A stretch of DNA of 64,000 nt from Cheilinus undulatus (GCF_018320785.1 NC_054886.1:1553177-1617176); one strand, 5' to 3'. Shown: positions 1 through 12,934, counted from the first letter of the stretch. Notes: generated from the sequence alone by a model not told the origin. Program-made: numbers and translations.

Positions 1-60
1 CAATATTGCGGGAAAAAATGCAATTAGATTATCTTCACAAATCTTTCTGCTCTAGTTTAC
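1..60 (+). repeat. 3' end fragment of an interspersed element
   Basis: The first bases resemble the 3' end of the element at 17323-18303, in particular the stretch reading gcaattagattatctt next to an aaaaaatgc or aaaaaatcgc motif. It is probably the tail of another copy that begins outside the window. Confidence 0.45.
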
Positions 61-1754
61 ACCACTTTAAATTGGAGTTGGGATGTTTTGAAATCATTTC
101 TTGAGTTCAGTTTTTGTTGTGACTAGTACAGACAAGTTATTTCCCACTTCTAAGTGGAAATGTATTTCAAATTCATTTGTTAATGTGACTATTGACCCTG
201 TTTTTATCACTTATAAGTGGAACTGAGGTTATTTGAGTTCACTTTTTTTGACTGCTCAGGTCTGTCAGCTGTTTGACCTCTAAAAGTGGATTTTTTTATG
301 GTCTGTTTTAATTCAAACACTGCACTAAGTAAATATGTAACTTTATTTTTTGACAGATTATTTAAGTGAAACAGACCTGTTACACCATTGTGAGCAGAAA
401 TTTGATTTTTTTTTTTTTGTTTGTTTTACAACAATGTTAACTAAGTTAACTTTATAAATGGAATAGGCCTGAGACATCCAGTAGTCATTCTGTTTACTTC
501 AGTTATTTTTGTAAACAAAAAAAATAAAACAAACAAAAAAACAAACAAAAAAAAACAATAGAAACTGTAATCTAGATAATTATGAGTATGATATCGGGAC
601 TCTGTAGATTTCAGTATTAAAAACATGGGTTGGGATTGGAGGCCAAAAAGGCTGATCGGGACAACCCTATTTAATATGGACAGAAAACTGAACATCCAAT
701 ATAGAAAGGGTAAAAATAAGCTTTCTGATTTCAATAACAGCTTTTAAGGACAAGAACTGGCATCATCTTAAATCTTTATCAGGAGGTCCGACCAGGAAAC
801 AGTCTGAAATTAGAGTTGGTCAATCAAAGTGAAATTGGTGCATCTCTGGTTAAGCACTACAAAAGAGAGAATTGTTAAAGCACTGACTGGGCACAACATC
901 CTCTGACAAGTATATGAGGTTGTGTCCAAACTCCTTTAACTAAACATTTAAGTCCATATTACTGTGCAAATACTGATAAGGAGCTAACTAAATTAACAAC
1001 ATGCTTGTGTACTTTGAGGTAATTTGATCATTTTTCATCTCAAGAAGGTGGAGGAATAATATCATCCTGTTTAAATTGTAAGAAATTAGGTTTTCATATC
1101 TTAATCTCCAAATTGCTTTTATAACTGACTGGAAGCCACGCTGACATTTCACACAAAGTACCATAAGGGCTAGGAATAAGGGGATAAAACAAAATAAAAA
1201 TAACATTCTTTTCAGGTTTTGGTGAGCTATTGTTTTAATTTACTTGTTCAACAGCGCATAAGAATCATTAAGAATAATGTCAGCCTTCATCGACTCTTTG
1301 CCCCTGTCCGTTATCCACACAGGTATACACGCACACACAAACGTTCACACCAGCAGAGTGGAGAAAAACTGCCAGAATGTCCGTTAGAACCGGTCAGAAC
1401 CGGTTTGAGTAGCTCCAAGTCTCTGTCTGATGTCCGCAGTTTGCTAAGCTTTCATTCGGTCTCTTTCAAATCATGTTGATAAAATACAATAAAAATTGAT
1501 TTTTAACAGAGCACTTTATAAAAGATCGAAATATGATATCTGAATATTATTTCTGCTTAGTTATGACGTTTAGCTGTCAGCCTTAAGCTAGCGTTTTGAC
1601 AAGGACGAGCAAACAAGCTAGTACCATGTCATAAAGGAAAAGGGAAACTGAAAACCTAACATTCAACATGTGACAACATCAATAGCACGACTGTCACAAT
1701 GTTCATTTACAAAAGTGTGTGAACACTGCTGAAATAAATAAATATTTAACTTAC
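61..1754. other. No recognisable gene
   Basis: AT-rich sequence with poly-T/A tracts (around 405 and 520) and short unrelated open frames that lack recognisable motifs or splice context. I see no RNA gene or bounded mobile element here. Confidence 0.6.
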
Positions 1755-1900
1755 ATTGAAATTCCGGAGCCGTAGGTCTGGTTCTGTCAGTATCACAGAA
1801 GCCCTGAATCACTCCGCCTCTGATCAAATTCCGTTGTCGGGTGCACAGGCTTCCTCCGCCGGATCAAGTAGTTCTGTAGTAGTTTGCCACAAACTGTCAT
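1755..1900 (-). other. Possible first exon of a gene extending left
   Basis: On the minus strand this locally GC- and CpG-richer block ends in a strong splice donor, CAAT|gtaagtt, with the exon end at 1755. A CpG-containing block ending in a good donor resembles a 5' untranslated exon whose remaining exons would lie further left or outside the window. No coding similarity was recognised, so this is only a structural suggestion. Confidence 0.2.
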
Positions 1901-1922
1901 AAACTTATTCACCTTTTAAATC

Positions 1923-2000
1923 ATGAGTGTCAAATTCGTTTTGGGTTGGGGCCGGATTTGCTTCAATGATCCAAAATTAGATATTAGATGTATAAGGCAG
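1923..2000 (+). repeat. 5' fragment of hAT-like family B
   Basis: The stretch catgagtgtcaaattcg followed by ggggccggatttg matches the left terminus of the family that is complete at 30819-33314, 40291-41106 and 54209-55253 (consensus CAGGGGTGTCAAACTC, then a GGGCC block). Only the end is present. Confidence 0.45.
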
Positions 2001-2308
2001 TAACTGCAAGACACCGCTAGGTGGTGCTGTAGCACTGCATGTTGTTATGCTGTGTTAAGCAATATTAGCTGTTCGTCCTTTCCAGGACACCGTAGTTTGC
2101 AATTGTTCTGCAGGGGGCGCCATGTTTCGTTAACTAGTCTGTGTTTTTGTACTGTTGTTGAAGGTAAGCAGTGCTACTCGGTGCTGCTGGCAGCTAACAT
2201 TTTTGTACTAAATATTTAAGTTGAACCGCATTTAAACAACTAATCTATTTAAAATATGTTTCTGTGAAGGGATAAGCACTGTTCTGAGGGATTTTAAGAA
2301 CTGTGTTG

Positions 2309-2480
2309 CAGTGTTAATTTTGGCAGCTATTTTTAATTTTAGTCTTTAAATGAAATGCATTTTAGTTTTAATCCCATTTTAGTCTTTTCTATCCTTTTTA
2401 GTTTAGTATAGTTTTAGTCCATAAAAAGTCCTCACATTTTAGTCTTTACTTTTAGTCCAAGCATTTGTAACCCAGTGAGC
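2309..2480 (+). repeat. Fragment of the CAGTGTTAATTTTGGCAGC family
   Basis: It begins CAGTGTTAATTTTGGCAGC and continues with repeated 'ttttagtc' phrases, as do the copies at 40236-41415, 50658 and 56782-57297. The right terminus is missing. Confidence 0.5.
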
Positions 2481-3930
2481 TATCAAGGATTCTTCTACTC
2501 AGACTTTGTCGTTAAAGGGACTACAACATGCCTGGGATTCTGGGAACTGAACAATCATATGTAAATAGTAGTAGTAGCTTTGCAGGACAGCTCTTTATCT
2601 TTACCCAGGGCAAACATTACTAAAACATTTCAAAATTAGCAAAAAAAAAACCCAAAAACGTCATGTTGTGTCAAAAACTTCATAGTACGTAATCTTAAGC
2701 AATGGTGCCATGCACACAGAAAAGGAAGTAACAGCCACAATGTATCCCTAAAATGAAACGCTTCTTTACTTTTTCAACATCCTCATTTGTATTCAAGGCC
2801 AACCTATCATTTTACAACAGAAAAACACAATATCTCTATCACTTTATCTCTGAATGTGTTCATATCATATTACTACACATTACCTGCTGTGAATCTTAAT
2901 GTTCCAGTCCTGTCACCATTCTTTTGTCTTCCACAGAGCTCCATGGGATTCCTCTGGCACTTAAGTACAGTTGACCTGCTGCTGTGGAACTACCTGACTC
3001 CACCTACTCCAACTTGTAATGTTTAGTTCCTGCTCCTGTTATCATGGACATCGAAAGGTTGCTGCTGTTGATCCACCCGTCTACAACGACTTCATCTTCC
3101 AATGTCAAACCTTACTAGAAAGGTTCATTAGAATCTAAGAGCAATACAACTTTGAATGCTAGAATTGTAAATAAAAGTGGTCTCTATTTTATTATCAACC
3201 TAGCTGCAAATGGTAATGTATGGAGCTATTATTATACAAATCCACAAATGTGTGCACAGATCTGCAAATGTATGTACAGAACTGCGAATGCATGCAAAGA
3301 CTTGCAGATCAGTAAAAATATTTGCACAAATCTGCAAAGTGTAGACCACTTTGCAATCATGGTCTTACTTTTTTTGCATTCAGAAAACTCACTCTTTTTT
3401 TGTTTTAATTTCAAAATACTCACAAGCCATCAGTTACAACTGAAGTCTGCCTCTACATTGGCTGTCATACACACGACTTCTGTAGCACTTTTGCCGCGCA
3501 CGATCTGCACGTGTACTCAGGTCTGTAAGTGTAAGCACTGGATTTTGTTGCCCTCAGTGCAGACTCACAGGCAAGGCTGCCTGCCTCTTAGTATAGGCAT
3601 CAAACGGAAGGCAGCAGTTTAGGTTTAATTAAAGCTTTATGTAACACCAACATAAAAGGGTAAAAAGTTATCTTATTAAACTATTATTGTTCAAATTTCA
3701 TTCATAGGGTTTCATTGTGTTCTATTTTTTGAAACAGAAATCACCAATACAACACTGTATGAGCCATGTGATGTAAGCAATAAGATTGATAGAGCGGATT
3801 ATGACAAATATTTTTATATTTTTATTTCTTAAAACAGATGAAGGAAAAGAGTTGTTTTTGAACAGATATGCTAAATGACACTGAACAATGCAAATATATT
3901 CAAATAATATTAAGACGGCTTCAGTCATGA
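2481..3930. other. No recognisable gene
   Basis: I see no conserved coding sequence. A local degenerate repeat of 'acaaatctgcaaatg'-like words lies at about 3235-3345, and a plus-strand frame through it (3152-3622) looks like chance. Confidence 0.55.
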
Positions 3931-3935
3931 GTAGA

Positions 3936-4290
3936 TGAGATGGCTGAGTGGCAGCGTTGCAACCTTTGGACTAGACAATTTGGGTTCGATTCCTGAAAAC
4001 GTTTTTCCTTTTTGCCCTTGTAACTCTTAGGCACTGATCAGAAATGTAATCATTCAAGCCTGGAAAAATGCATTACTTGAATATTTGCTTCAATGTGTGT
4101 TCAGTCTTTGGGTGGTACTTTTTGATCACACATCGAAGCAAATTTTTAAATAATACAACTTTCCTGACTGAAGTGACTACATTTCTGAGCAGTGCATTAG
4201 ACTCACCAGCAAAAAAAAAAAAAAAAAAAAAGTTTTTGGATGCTGCTGGACTTGAACCCAAAATGTCTAATGCTGCCAGTCAGCCATCAC
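3936..4290. repeat. Inverted pair of tRNA-derived SINEs (hairpin)
   Basis: The left arm is on the plus strand and carries a tRNA-like head with an A box (TGGCTGAGTGGC, 3941-3952) and a B box (GGGTTCGATTCC, 3982-3993). The right arm, read on the minus strand from about 4290, has TGGCTGACTGGC and GGGTTCAAGTCC at matching distances. The tails also match, sharing 'tcagaaatgta' and 'tttgcttc.atgtgtg', so the two arms of about 170 bp meet around 4105-4120. Two SINE copies therefore lie tail to tail with heads outward. A long A tract (about 4210-4230) sits inside the right arm only. Confidence 0.7.
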
Positions 4291-4559
4291 ATGTATTCAC
4301 AATTCTCAGTCTTAATATAGTTAACTGTATCAGTATTGTTCAAATTTAAAGTATAAATGTTACAAACTGCTCTATCACGTTTGCAGATTTATGTGAACAT
4401 TTGCAGATAGTTATTGTTAGTATTGATAATTCTTCACAAATTGCTGCCATAATTATTGATGTTACAGCCATATCAAACAGATAATTTTGTCATGACAGCC
4501 ACAAAGTTGTCTTCTATTTGATGTTTTGTTTCTCTTGTCCCTCTTTCTGCATCCCTGTT

Positions 4560-4850
4560 CTCACTCCCTGCTTTTATCCCACCCTACCCCCAAATCCCTT
4601 TCCAACCCAGCACTTCTTCGGCAGATGTCTTAACACGAGTCTGGTTCTGCTCGAGGTTCCTGCTCCTCAATGGGAAGGTTTTCCTTGTAACCAGGCTAAA
4701 CAATGGTGGTGCTGTTCTCATGATGATAGTGTCGGGTTTTTATAGTAATTCATCAAAGAGTACGATCTAGACCTGCCCTCTTTGTAGTTACTTGAGATAA
4801 CTTTAGTTTTGCTGCTATATAAATTAAATCAGACTAATTGATTCATGCAT
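4560..4850 (+). repeat. Fish LINE/SINE-type 3' tail repeat
   Basis: Phrases such as ggttctgctcgaggttcctg, tttttccttgtaac, gtacgatctagacctgc and the terminal gctatataaatta match, from memory, an abundant teleost repeat whose tail is shared by L2-like LINEs and some SINEs. The 5' part is missing. The exact family was not determined. Confidence 0.5.
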
Positions 4851-5271
4851 TAGTTGCAAATAACTAAAAATAGCACAGTTTGTGGTTTTCTTGCTTTTTG
4901 GTTTAGAGGTTGAAATACAAGATTCAACTTAGCTTTGTTGTCAAAGCTTTAACACATCATGATCCACCTACATACTGCTAAACATGCATTATATGGAGTA
5001 TGATGTGTTTCACACAGCAACAGAAAATCCTCATTTTAGACTGATTAAAGCTATCAAAGACCAGAGAACTACTGTATCTGTGCTGTAGAGAACTGCATGT
5101 TGATTAATGGTCTGGACCTCTGATCTGATCACATCAGTGTTTAATTCAGAAAAAACAGACTTTAGATGAATGTGTAAAATAGTGGAAATATCTTCTATGA
5201 TGGTGAGTAGAGTGAAACTACTGCATGAATACGGACAAAAGACAATAAAGGTCAATGTGCTGATTCTAATC

Positions 5272-6193
5272 TTTATTTAATGGTTTCATAGGGTTATATA
5301 TGTGAGACAAAACTTGATGGAGCACTGCTGAACAAATTTAATCAAACTGGAAATGCAAACATTTTATATCTTCAACAAACAACAAGAATACAGTTAAAAT
5401 TATGAGAAAAAAAGAATAATAAGGATAGCTCTGGTGACATTGTCCTTTAACTGTAAACCCAAAAAATCATTTCCTTCGATCCAGCTCTGATTTAATACAA
5501 TTTATGTCATGTAAAAATGTTAACATCACCAAATGTAAAAGAAATATTTTAGTGTGTCACTTAGCAGATTCTTTTCTACAAAGCCACATACATCTGAGAG
5601 ATAAACAGGTGTTAATGGTGTTAAAGACTTTGTCCACGTGGTCTAATTTAAACCCCAAAACTCCTGTACCAAAGTCACCAATGTAAACCACTGATCTTGC
5701 TTCTTAATGCTGAGTAAGCAATCACAGACGAGTGTTTCAACATGTCTGATAGTTTATGCTTTATATACTCAGAACACATAACAAACAGCAACAAAAGTAT
5801 TTTTAAAGTTTTAGTCATATTCAAAGATCTTCTGCTTTGTAATGACAAACAAATACTAAGAGATGTTGGTTTACTTATAAAATAATAAACAAAAAAACAC
5901 TGTCATAGGAAAACTTGTTTTGGTCACTTGTCATTCTTTAGGTGTGTTCATCTTTTCAACGACCATATTGCAGTTAAAATGGTCACAAAAAAAATCCTGT
6001 ACATGGACTCCTAAACAGTCCTTATCAACCAGGAAAAATGTCAGTATCTACTACTGCAATTATTTCTCCCCATATTGTAAGCCTTGTTTTTAGCTTTCTC
6101 TTTCCATTAAAAACATGTATCTGTTTGTTGTCACTTTTACATAGAAGTGCATCTTTGCATGCTGAATGTAAGAGGCGAAGTGTTCTGAGTGTC
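5272..6193 (-). other. Probable 3' untranslated region of the GTPase gene
   Basis: The sequence downstream of the minus-strand stop at 6194 has no coding features. The minus-strand AATAAA at 5277-5272 is a candidate poly(A) signal, which would give a 3' UTR of about 0.9 kb. The interval 4851-5271 holds nothing I recognise. Confidence 0.4.
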
Positions 6194-9100
6194 TTATTTG
6201 ACATTGAATGACTTTTTCAGACTCTCCTCAGCAAGTTCTGGTGTGATAGCTTTCCAAGCACCTGGAATATCAGCCTGCTTTGCATTGTATGCTTCAGCAA
6301 ACTCTCTGTTGAACCTGTTCAGTACATATTTCCAGTAGTCTGAAGCCTGAAGGCTGTTATCTGGAGCAATCCGCCAGTCAGGGTAAATCTTTGTGTACTC
6401 TTTGTAAGGTTGCCATTCACCATTTGTGGCACTGCAGCGAAATGAAATGTCACTGCTAACCAAGGAAGAGCAAATGTCAATGACAAGTCTCTCCGACCCT
6501 TTCCACAAGGATATGCCCAGACCCTGTGGTCGGTGCATTGAAGTTTGGTGCTCCTTATGCTCAGTTCCTCCAGCCTCACAGGGTGCTTTGCAGAATGGAC
6601 ACTGTCGGCTACATCCAATAACTCTTTTGAAAAGCTCATTCTCAGGATTTTCATGAAGATTTGAGAGCTTGGTTTTGATGTTAGTCTTTTTAAACTGCTT
6701 TCTGAGATCTTCTTCCATGTCCTTCACAGACACAGTGAGCCACTGAGCAAACTGTTCCTGGTTGACGTTGTTCAGGATCATGAAAGGACCGAGAGCATCA
6801 TCAGAAATGACCAGTTTTTCACCAAGTTCCTGACGGATATCCTGAATTAGGTTCTGCAGGTTGTCACTTTCTTTTGCTTGAGCTGTGCGTATCGCATCAT
6901 TTATGCTCTTGATACTCGACCTGAGATGCCGATCCTCGGACTCAAAGAACATCTCATTGGTCATGAGCTTTAACATTTCATCCTTGATCCATCTCTTTAC
7001 AAACTGCTCATATGAGCAGATGTAGTTCAGGTAGTCTGCAAAGTTGTCCTTTGAAAGCAGATCCAGTAAGACTGAGTACTGGAAGAACATTCGTGTGCTG
7101 AATTGGAACTTTGTCATAATTTCTCCAGTGATATCAGGACCCAATGAAATGTTGATAAAGTCTACAACAGCCGGTCTCAGGCAGTGCTCTGTGAACTCTT
7201 CTGCCTTCTTCTGGCACTGGTCTAGTTCATAGAACTCATCCTTGAAGTTAGCACGGATCCTCTCTTTGTTTTGATTGAGACATCTGGAGGGATCATTCCT
7301 TTGAATGAAATCTTCATGCATTTTCTGAAACTCTCTGGCTGCATTTGCACAGATGTGCTGTTTCAGAGAAACCTCAAAGTCTATCTCTATCTTCACATCC
7401 TTGTGGTTTTTCAGTCCCTCATCGATCAGGTGAAGGATCTCCTGGATGAAAGTGCTGTGGTAGTTGTTCTTTCTTTCCAATTTTTCGTTCACGAAGTGTG
7501 TGCAATCCCTTATGATACCATCAGCTACTCTTCGTAGTGCCATTACATGATCTTCAATGCTGAAAAATTTGCTGACTGAGTGCACAAATTGTTTGATGCG
7601 TCCATCAGCTGTGTATTTGAAAGGCATTTGTCCACAATCCTGCAGCCTTTTTTGACTTAACAATTCACATGCAAGACTCCCCTTGTGTTTTAGATTGTCT
7701 CTTAGGTAGTAGGCTACATTTCCCATGACATCCATGGTCATTTGTTTGTAAAGGACTTGTTCCTTCAACATTTTATTCCACATCTTGTCAAATTCTTCAT
7801 CCAGCTTTCTTTCTGTCATGTCCACTTTTTTCTTTCTGCATTCTTTAATCAATGCTCTCACTCTCTCTTCTAATTCTTTTGTGTGGTTCGCCTTGATTCT
7901 GTCAAGATCTTCCATTCCCTTTCTGATGTCTGCTGCAACTGTGAGTTGGTTGTATACAGAGCTTTCCATTTCTTGACGAAGGCTCTTTGCACTGTTTGCA
8001 AAGTCCTCTCTGTATGCTTCAACAAATTTTACATGACCCTCAGTTTGCTTGAAGTACTTGTCCAGATTTTCAAGAAGCTTTGTCTCCCATTCAGACAGCA
8101 CTGTGCATGCTTCGCTTTTCAAAACAGTGAACAGTTGGCCAATGTCAGACACCTCAGATTTCACTCTGCCAAAGTTAGAAATCCTGATTTCTGCCTTTTT
8201 TGTCCATGTGTACATGTCTTTTTTGAATTCCCATTCCCATTTATTGAATTCTGTGCAGAGCCTCATGTATGCATCAGCCACCAGGCTGTTTCTGAAGCTG
8301 AAGATGAAGTTCTCATGTTTGACAGCATTCCACAGGCTTGTTATCCACTCTGTGAACTCCAGGAGATTGTTGGAAGAAGACTCACAATCTCCCAGGACTT
8401 TAAGGATGTTTTTCTTGAGCTCATAAGTGACCTCACTGTACCCTGCATTAACTGGTGCCATTGGTGGGCTCCCATTCCAGAGTCCTGGGACGTAGCAGTT
8501 CCCAGTGTCTGGACTGTACTCCATCACATCAGTGAAGCTCTTGTACTCCTCCTTGTTCTCCATTTTGGCAGCTGCCTGGGTCATCTCATTTAACTGTTCC
8601 AGGAGCAGTTCTCTTTCTCGTAAGTTCTTCTCAGGGGCTGATACATCTGCCACGTTCTGGTGAACAAACTGACATCTGGGTTTTTTGCCCACAGATTTCA
8701 TTCTGAGAAAGGCGTGCACAACTATCTGCAGGATGTCCTTCATTTCTGTGGAATTCTCCATTGCATTGTTGATGATAGTGATGTCACTCAACCCCACAAC
8801 AAGTGTTGCCAGCTCATTGTCATGCTCATAGCTGTTGTCTAGTTTTGAAAGCTCTGGTGACTTTAAGCCCTCAGTGTCAATGATCACCAAGAAGTCACAG
8901 TTGAGTTCTTGTTTGATGTCTTCATTGACTTTGATGAGCAACATGAAGGCACCTCTGGTGCATCGACCACTGCTGACTGCAAACTGTACTCCAAACATGG
9001 TGTTGAGGAGAGTAGACTTCCCTGTACTCTGAACTCCAAGAACTGTGACCACCAGTATCTTGCTCTGAGGAGACACCAAGTCATTGAGCTGAGTCAGAAC

Positions 9101-10866
9101 ATCAGTTACCCATCTGAGAGGAATGTTTGAAGCATCACCATCTACAAGCTCAAGAGGAAATCCATCAAGCAACAACCCTGCACACAGTCTGGGCAGATGA
9201 GCTAACTGTTGACGTGACTGGTTTGTTTCTGGGAGAGAAACTGAGGCTTCATAGATCTGACCCATTTCACGGAAGAAGTGTTCAATCCCAAGTGAGCTGT
9301 TGGAGAGTTGTTGGTCAATTTTTTTGATTTCATCTTTGTTTTCAGGACTTTGGTTTTTGTTTTTGTAAGCCTCTCTGAGGCCTGACAGTTTCTCTCGAGA
9401 CAGATTATCAAGGTTCATCCTCATCCATTTCAGGAAATAACATCTCTCAATACCTGGTCTTGATATTGCATTGATGAAACATGTCATGGCAATAGACATA
9501 TCGTAAGTGTTCTGTTGTGCCCGAAGTTTTTCTTGCTCTTTCTGAAGATCACTTTTGTACTTTTCTATGTTTTCTGATCCAACTTTTCGAAGCCGGAACA
9601 TTTCCTTCTCATTGCTGGTCAGTTTCTTCCATATTTCTCCCTGCAATGGTAGCTGATCTTCTTTGTATTTCAGGATGTCTTGAATTTGTGCAGTGATGGC
9701 ATCTGCATTTACCTTTGCTTTCTGACACTCTTGACAGTCTTCATCAACCCAGATTCCCAGTTCATGGGCAATGTCAGCCATCTGTTCAATGTTCATCTTT
9801 TTCTCTGAGTTCTCCACCACACTGTTGACTGTCTTACGTAGGTTTTCGATAAAGTTTGCATCATTCATTTGCTTAGTCTTTAGAAGGATGTTGTTTTTTG
9901 TCAGGTTCAGCTTGTTTGCCATTTTCTTCAAAGCGTCCATTCTGAATTGCTGGCTCTGATGGTTTCCCACCAGGAAGATCTGTGCCTTGTGGTTTTGGTT
10001 TGTGAGCAGGTTGCACTCAGGGTCCAGATTGTCAAAGAACACAAAAACTGCTGCAGATGTCAGACACAGAAAAGAAAACTGTGTCTCAAATGAAGCAATG
10101 TCTCCACGAAGGTTAGCTACAGCTACTGGCTCACTGAAAACATCCATGTTTTTGTTTCCACAGGGTAGATACCAGGTAACTTCAGTCAGTCCATTGGATA
10201 TTCGTCTGGGAGAGTCACCATTTTCCATGTCACAGTGTATGAATGTATCATGGTACTGCTGAGAATTACTAAGAAGTTTATTGAGGATTTCTGACTTAGA
10301 CAAAGAGCACTCACCCAGTCTCACAAAGGAAACCATCGGAAGTTTAGAGACAACAATCCTATCTTCAATAAAGCCCTTGGATTCTGAAAGTGATGAAGGT
10401 CTGTACTTTTTCACTATGTCTCTCATGGCCCAAAGTGTTAGTGTGCACTGCTCTGTGTCACAATTAGGAAGCAGCAGAGGCACAGAAAACTGACACATGG
10501 ACATTTTGAGGGCCATTTCTTGTTGTACAAAACCATCAGAACACAGAAAGAGAGCAGTGATTATGTCAAGAGGGTTCAGCATGTCACCTGACTGCAGAGC
10601 ACCAAGAAGATCTTCAAAATCAAAATCTGTTCCTTCTGATTCAGCATCACAGGCAGATTCACTTTCAGATGTAAACTTCACATTTCTAGCTGTCACATTA
10701 ACCATCATCAGTTTCTTTAGAAAGTACCATGGAAGATCTGAATTACGCCTGGTGGGTTCATCAGTGATGGTCTTCTTATCGATCTGGAGTATTTTGCTCA
10801 GGGATAGCTTCTCCTTGAAGTGATGTTCCAGTCCCAGATCCTCCAACAGGCTCTTTAGTTGTGTCT
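6194..10866 (-). CDS. Interferon-induced very large GTPase (GVIN/VLIG-like), main exon
   Basis: This exon encodes about 1,557 residues of a very large interferon-inducible GTPase, a cytosolic and nuclear family tied to cell-autonomous immunity; biochemical roles are poorly known. The G domain shows a P-loop, GVQSTGKST, near residue 611 of the exon, a G3 motif DTEG near 663, and the family's HQNVAD segment near 736 where other GTPases have TKxD. Charged, probably coiled-coil sequence follows. A Cys/His cluster (CSRQCPFCKAPC, then H-x-x-H) lies near 1417. The frame stays open to 11017, but a strong acceptor (ttccacag|AGACAC) places the real exon start at 10866; the in-frame ATG at 11017 is intronic. 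The incoming phase fits the donor at 16045 and makes a Lys codon. Mammalian GVIN1 is longer (about 2,400 residues); fish paralogues are often about this size. No frameshift or internal stop is seen. Confidence 0.9.
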
Positions 10867-11469
10867 CTGTGGAATGAAACATGTTTGTTAATTCAAATAT
10901 GTCCTCAGTTTTTAAAATTGATAATATAACATTATATGTAAACAGGCTAAGGGCAAATGGGGCCCCTGGTCCATTTTTTAAATTGACATCAGCTGTTGTA
11001 ATTCCAGAAACAAACATTCTGACTGTAAGAATTTCCTGGAATTCTTATTCTTACTAAATTGAGACGTTTGCGGTATATATACATAAATATCTCTCTTTAT
11101 ATAGAGAGACATTTATTCTTTAATTAATGTAGAATTTAGTTTTTTTAAAACCTTCCCATTGAAGGCAGAACTTTCACAAAGGAATGGAGTCATTCACTTC
11201 TTGTTGATATTGAAACCCTTACTGACAGTTCTTCGAAGTCTACATTAATGATGTAAATATTTTTGTATAATTTGGAGAAAAGATGAGACAAAAATCTTAT
11301 AAAAGAAAACTTATTTATCTGTTTTAAATGTCTAGGAAAGCAAGCACACCTCTTCTTCAGGCAACTGAAATTATTCAAGTTTCCAACCAAAACTGGGATC
11401 TTATTTTCTTCAAAGTTAAAATTAAACACCTTTACTTTTATCTAATACCAAACACCTAAAGGTGTTCTG

Positions 11470-12340
11470 GTAAACTGTTTGCAGACTCAGGAGGGGAAAG
11501 CAAGGCTTAGCTCAGGCTGTTAACAGCAGAAGTGAAAAACTCCTGACCCGGACTGGGGACATCGTTGAAAAGTGGAAGGAACTTTTTTTAAAGATTTATT
11601 TTTGGGCCTTTACATGCCTTTATTAGACAGAGGAAAGACAGTTGATAGACTCAGAAACAGGGAAGAGAGCGGAGAGAGACATGCAGTAAAGGGCCACGGG
11701 CTAGATTCGAACCTGGGTCGCCCATGGGTAGCGCCTTAAACCACTCGACCATCTTCGCACCCTGGAAGGAACATTTTGAGGAACTCCTGAACCAAGGAGC
11801 AGACAGAGTGTAAGGATCTGGGGAAGGCTCATTTATGTCGTTGGCACAGGTCACTGAGGTAGTCAGAAAGCTCCCCAGTGGCATGGCGCCAGGTGTAGAT
11901 GAGATTCGCCTTGAGATGCTGAAGGCTCTGGATGTTGTTGGGCTGTCATGGCTGACATGCCTCTTCAATGTCGCATGGAAGTCTAGGATAGTGCCTGTGG
12001 ATTGGCACGCCGGGGTAGTGCTTCCCATTTTTTAAAAGTTATACCCCAAATTACTGGGGTACACTACACTACTCAGCCACCCTGGAAATTTAAACTCTAG
12101 GATACTGGAAAGGAGGCTTTGACTGATTGTCGAACCTCAGATTTAGGAGGAACAATGCAGATTCCATCCTGGTCATGGGACAGTGGACCAGCGCTTTACT
12201 CTTGCAGGACTCCTTGGGAGAGCATGGGAGTTTGCTTATCTAGTCTACCTGTGTTTAGTGGACTTGGAGAAGACTTATGATTGTGTCCCTCGAAGGGGTC
12301 ATGTGGGGGGTACTGTGGGAATGTGGGGTTCCGGGGCTGC
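11470..12340 (+). pseudogene. Non-LTR retrotransposon reverse transcriptase relic
   Basis: Translated pieces carry hallmarks of a fish LINE reverse transcriptase: 'WKEHFEELLNQ' at about 11765, then 'GMAPGVDEIRLEMLKAL' (about 11885), 'VPVDWHAGVVLPIF' (about 11995) and, in another frame, 'YLCLVDLEKTYDCVPR' (about 12245). The pieces fall in different frames with stops and a gap, so the copy is dead and 5'- and 3'-truncated. A SINE is inserted at 11583-11762. The RT block is clear; the exact LINE clade is not assigned. Confidence 0.75.
11583..11762 (-). mobile_element. tRNA-derived SINE inserted in the LINE relic
   Basis: Read on the minus strand, it starts with a tRNA-like head containing TGGTCGAGTGGTTTAAGG (A box) and GGTTCGAATC (B box), followed by a body ending in ttattttt/aaa-rich sequence. 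It is flanked by a 10-bp target duplication, TGGAAGGAAC, at 11573-11582 and 11763-11772. The same family occurs at 54765-54973. A minus-strand frame through it is a shadow. Confidence 0.8.
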
Positions 12341-12934
12341 TGCGAAGAGGCATCAGGCCGGCATGTGCTGCCCCTTAAAGAAATTCAGTGGGGCGCTGAC
12401 TGTAGGCACAAGTTTATGCCTATTGTAGGCATACATTTAAAGCAGAGCAGTAGTTTCCCTTTGCGTTTATTTTATCTGCGGTCTGAAAGAGTATGTCTGT
12501 AAGTAAATGTTTAATTGTTTCATGATTAGTCTGATGTTGCGTTAACCTTACACTACATGTCTAATGATTGATTTTGTGTTTGAGTTTTGAAGAATATATG
12601 ATTCATTGTTTAATTTTCAGTTAAAACCAAACTTAATGCAACTTTTGGAAATGTATCTGTAATCTTTTTCTCAGTTGAATGGGATAAGATTGATACACAC
12701 TCAAAAACGTACCTGCCGTCTCCTGGGTATTTATTGACAACATTAACTATCTGCTACACTGGGAAGCAAATACTCTCTAGTAAGGGCAGAAAAGTGAAAA
12801 AGCACTCCTCTAACTGATTTTGTACAAATAAACGGATTCTCAAGAAAACAAAAAGCTAATTCCTGCATTACCAACTGAAATCATAAGGCAGTCCCTGATG
12901 AATCATTCAAAACACAATCACACTCCAGTGCGTC

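Noticed and set aside
3936-4000. A functional tRNA gene
   Set aside because: A and B boxes are present, but the arms do not close into a full cloverleaf and the sequence continues into a SINE body mirrored at 4120-4290.
7883-8593. 236-codon plus-strand frame antisense to the GTPase exon
   Set aside because: It lies entirely opposite the conserved GTPase coding frame, has no recognisable domain and is best explained as a shadow of the sense codons.
10867-11017. N-terminal extension of the GTPase from the ATG at 11017
   Set aside because: A clear polypyrimidine acceptor at 10867 and the phase match with the upstream exon place this stretch in an intron. The residues before the acceptor do not resemble the family.
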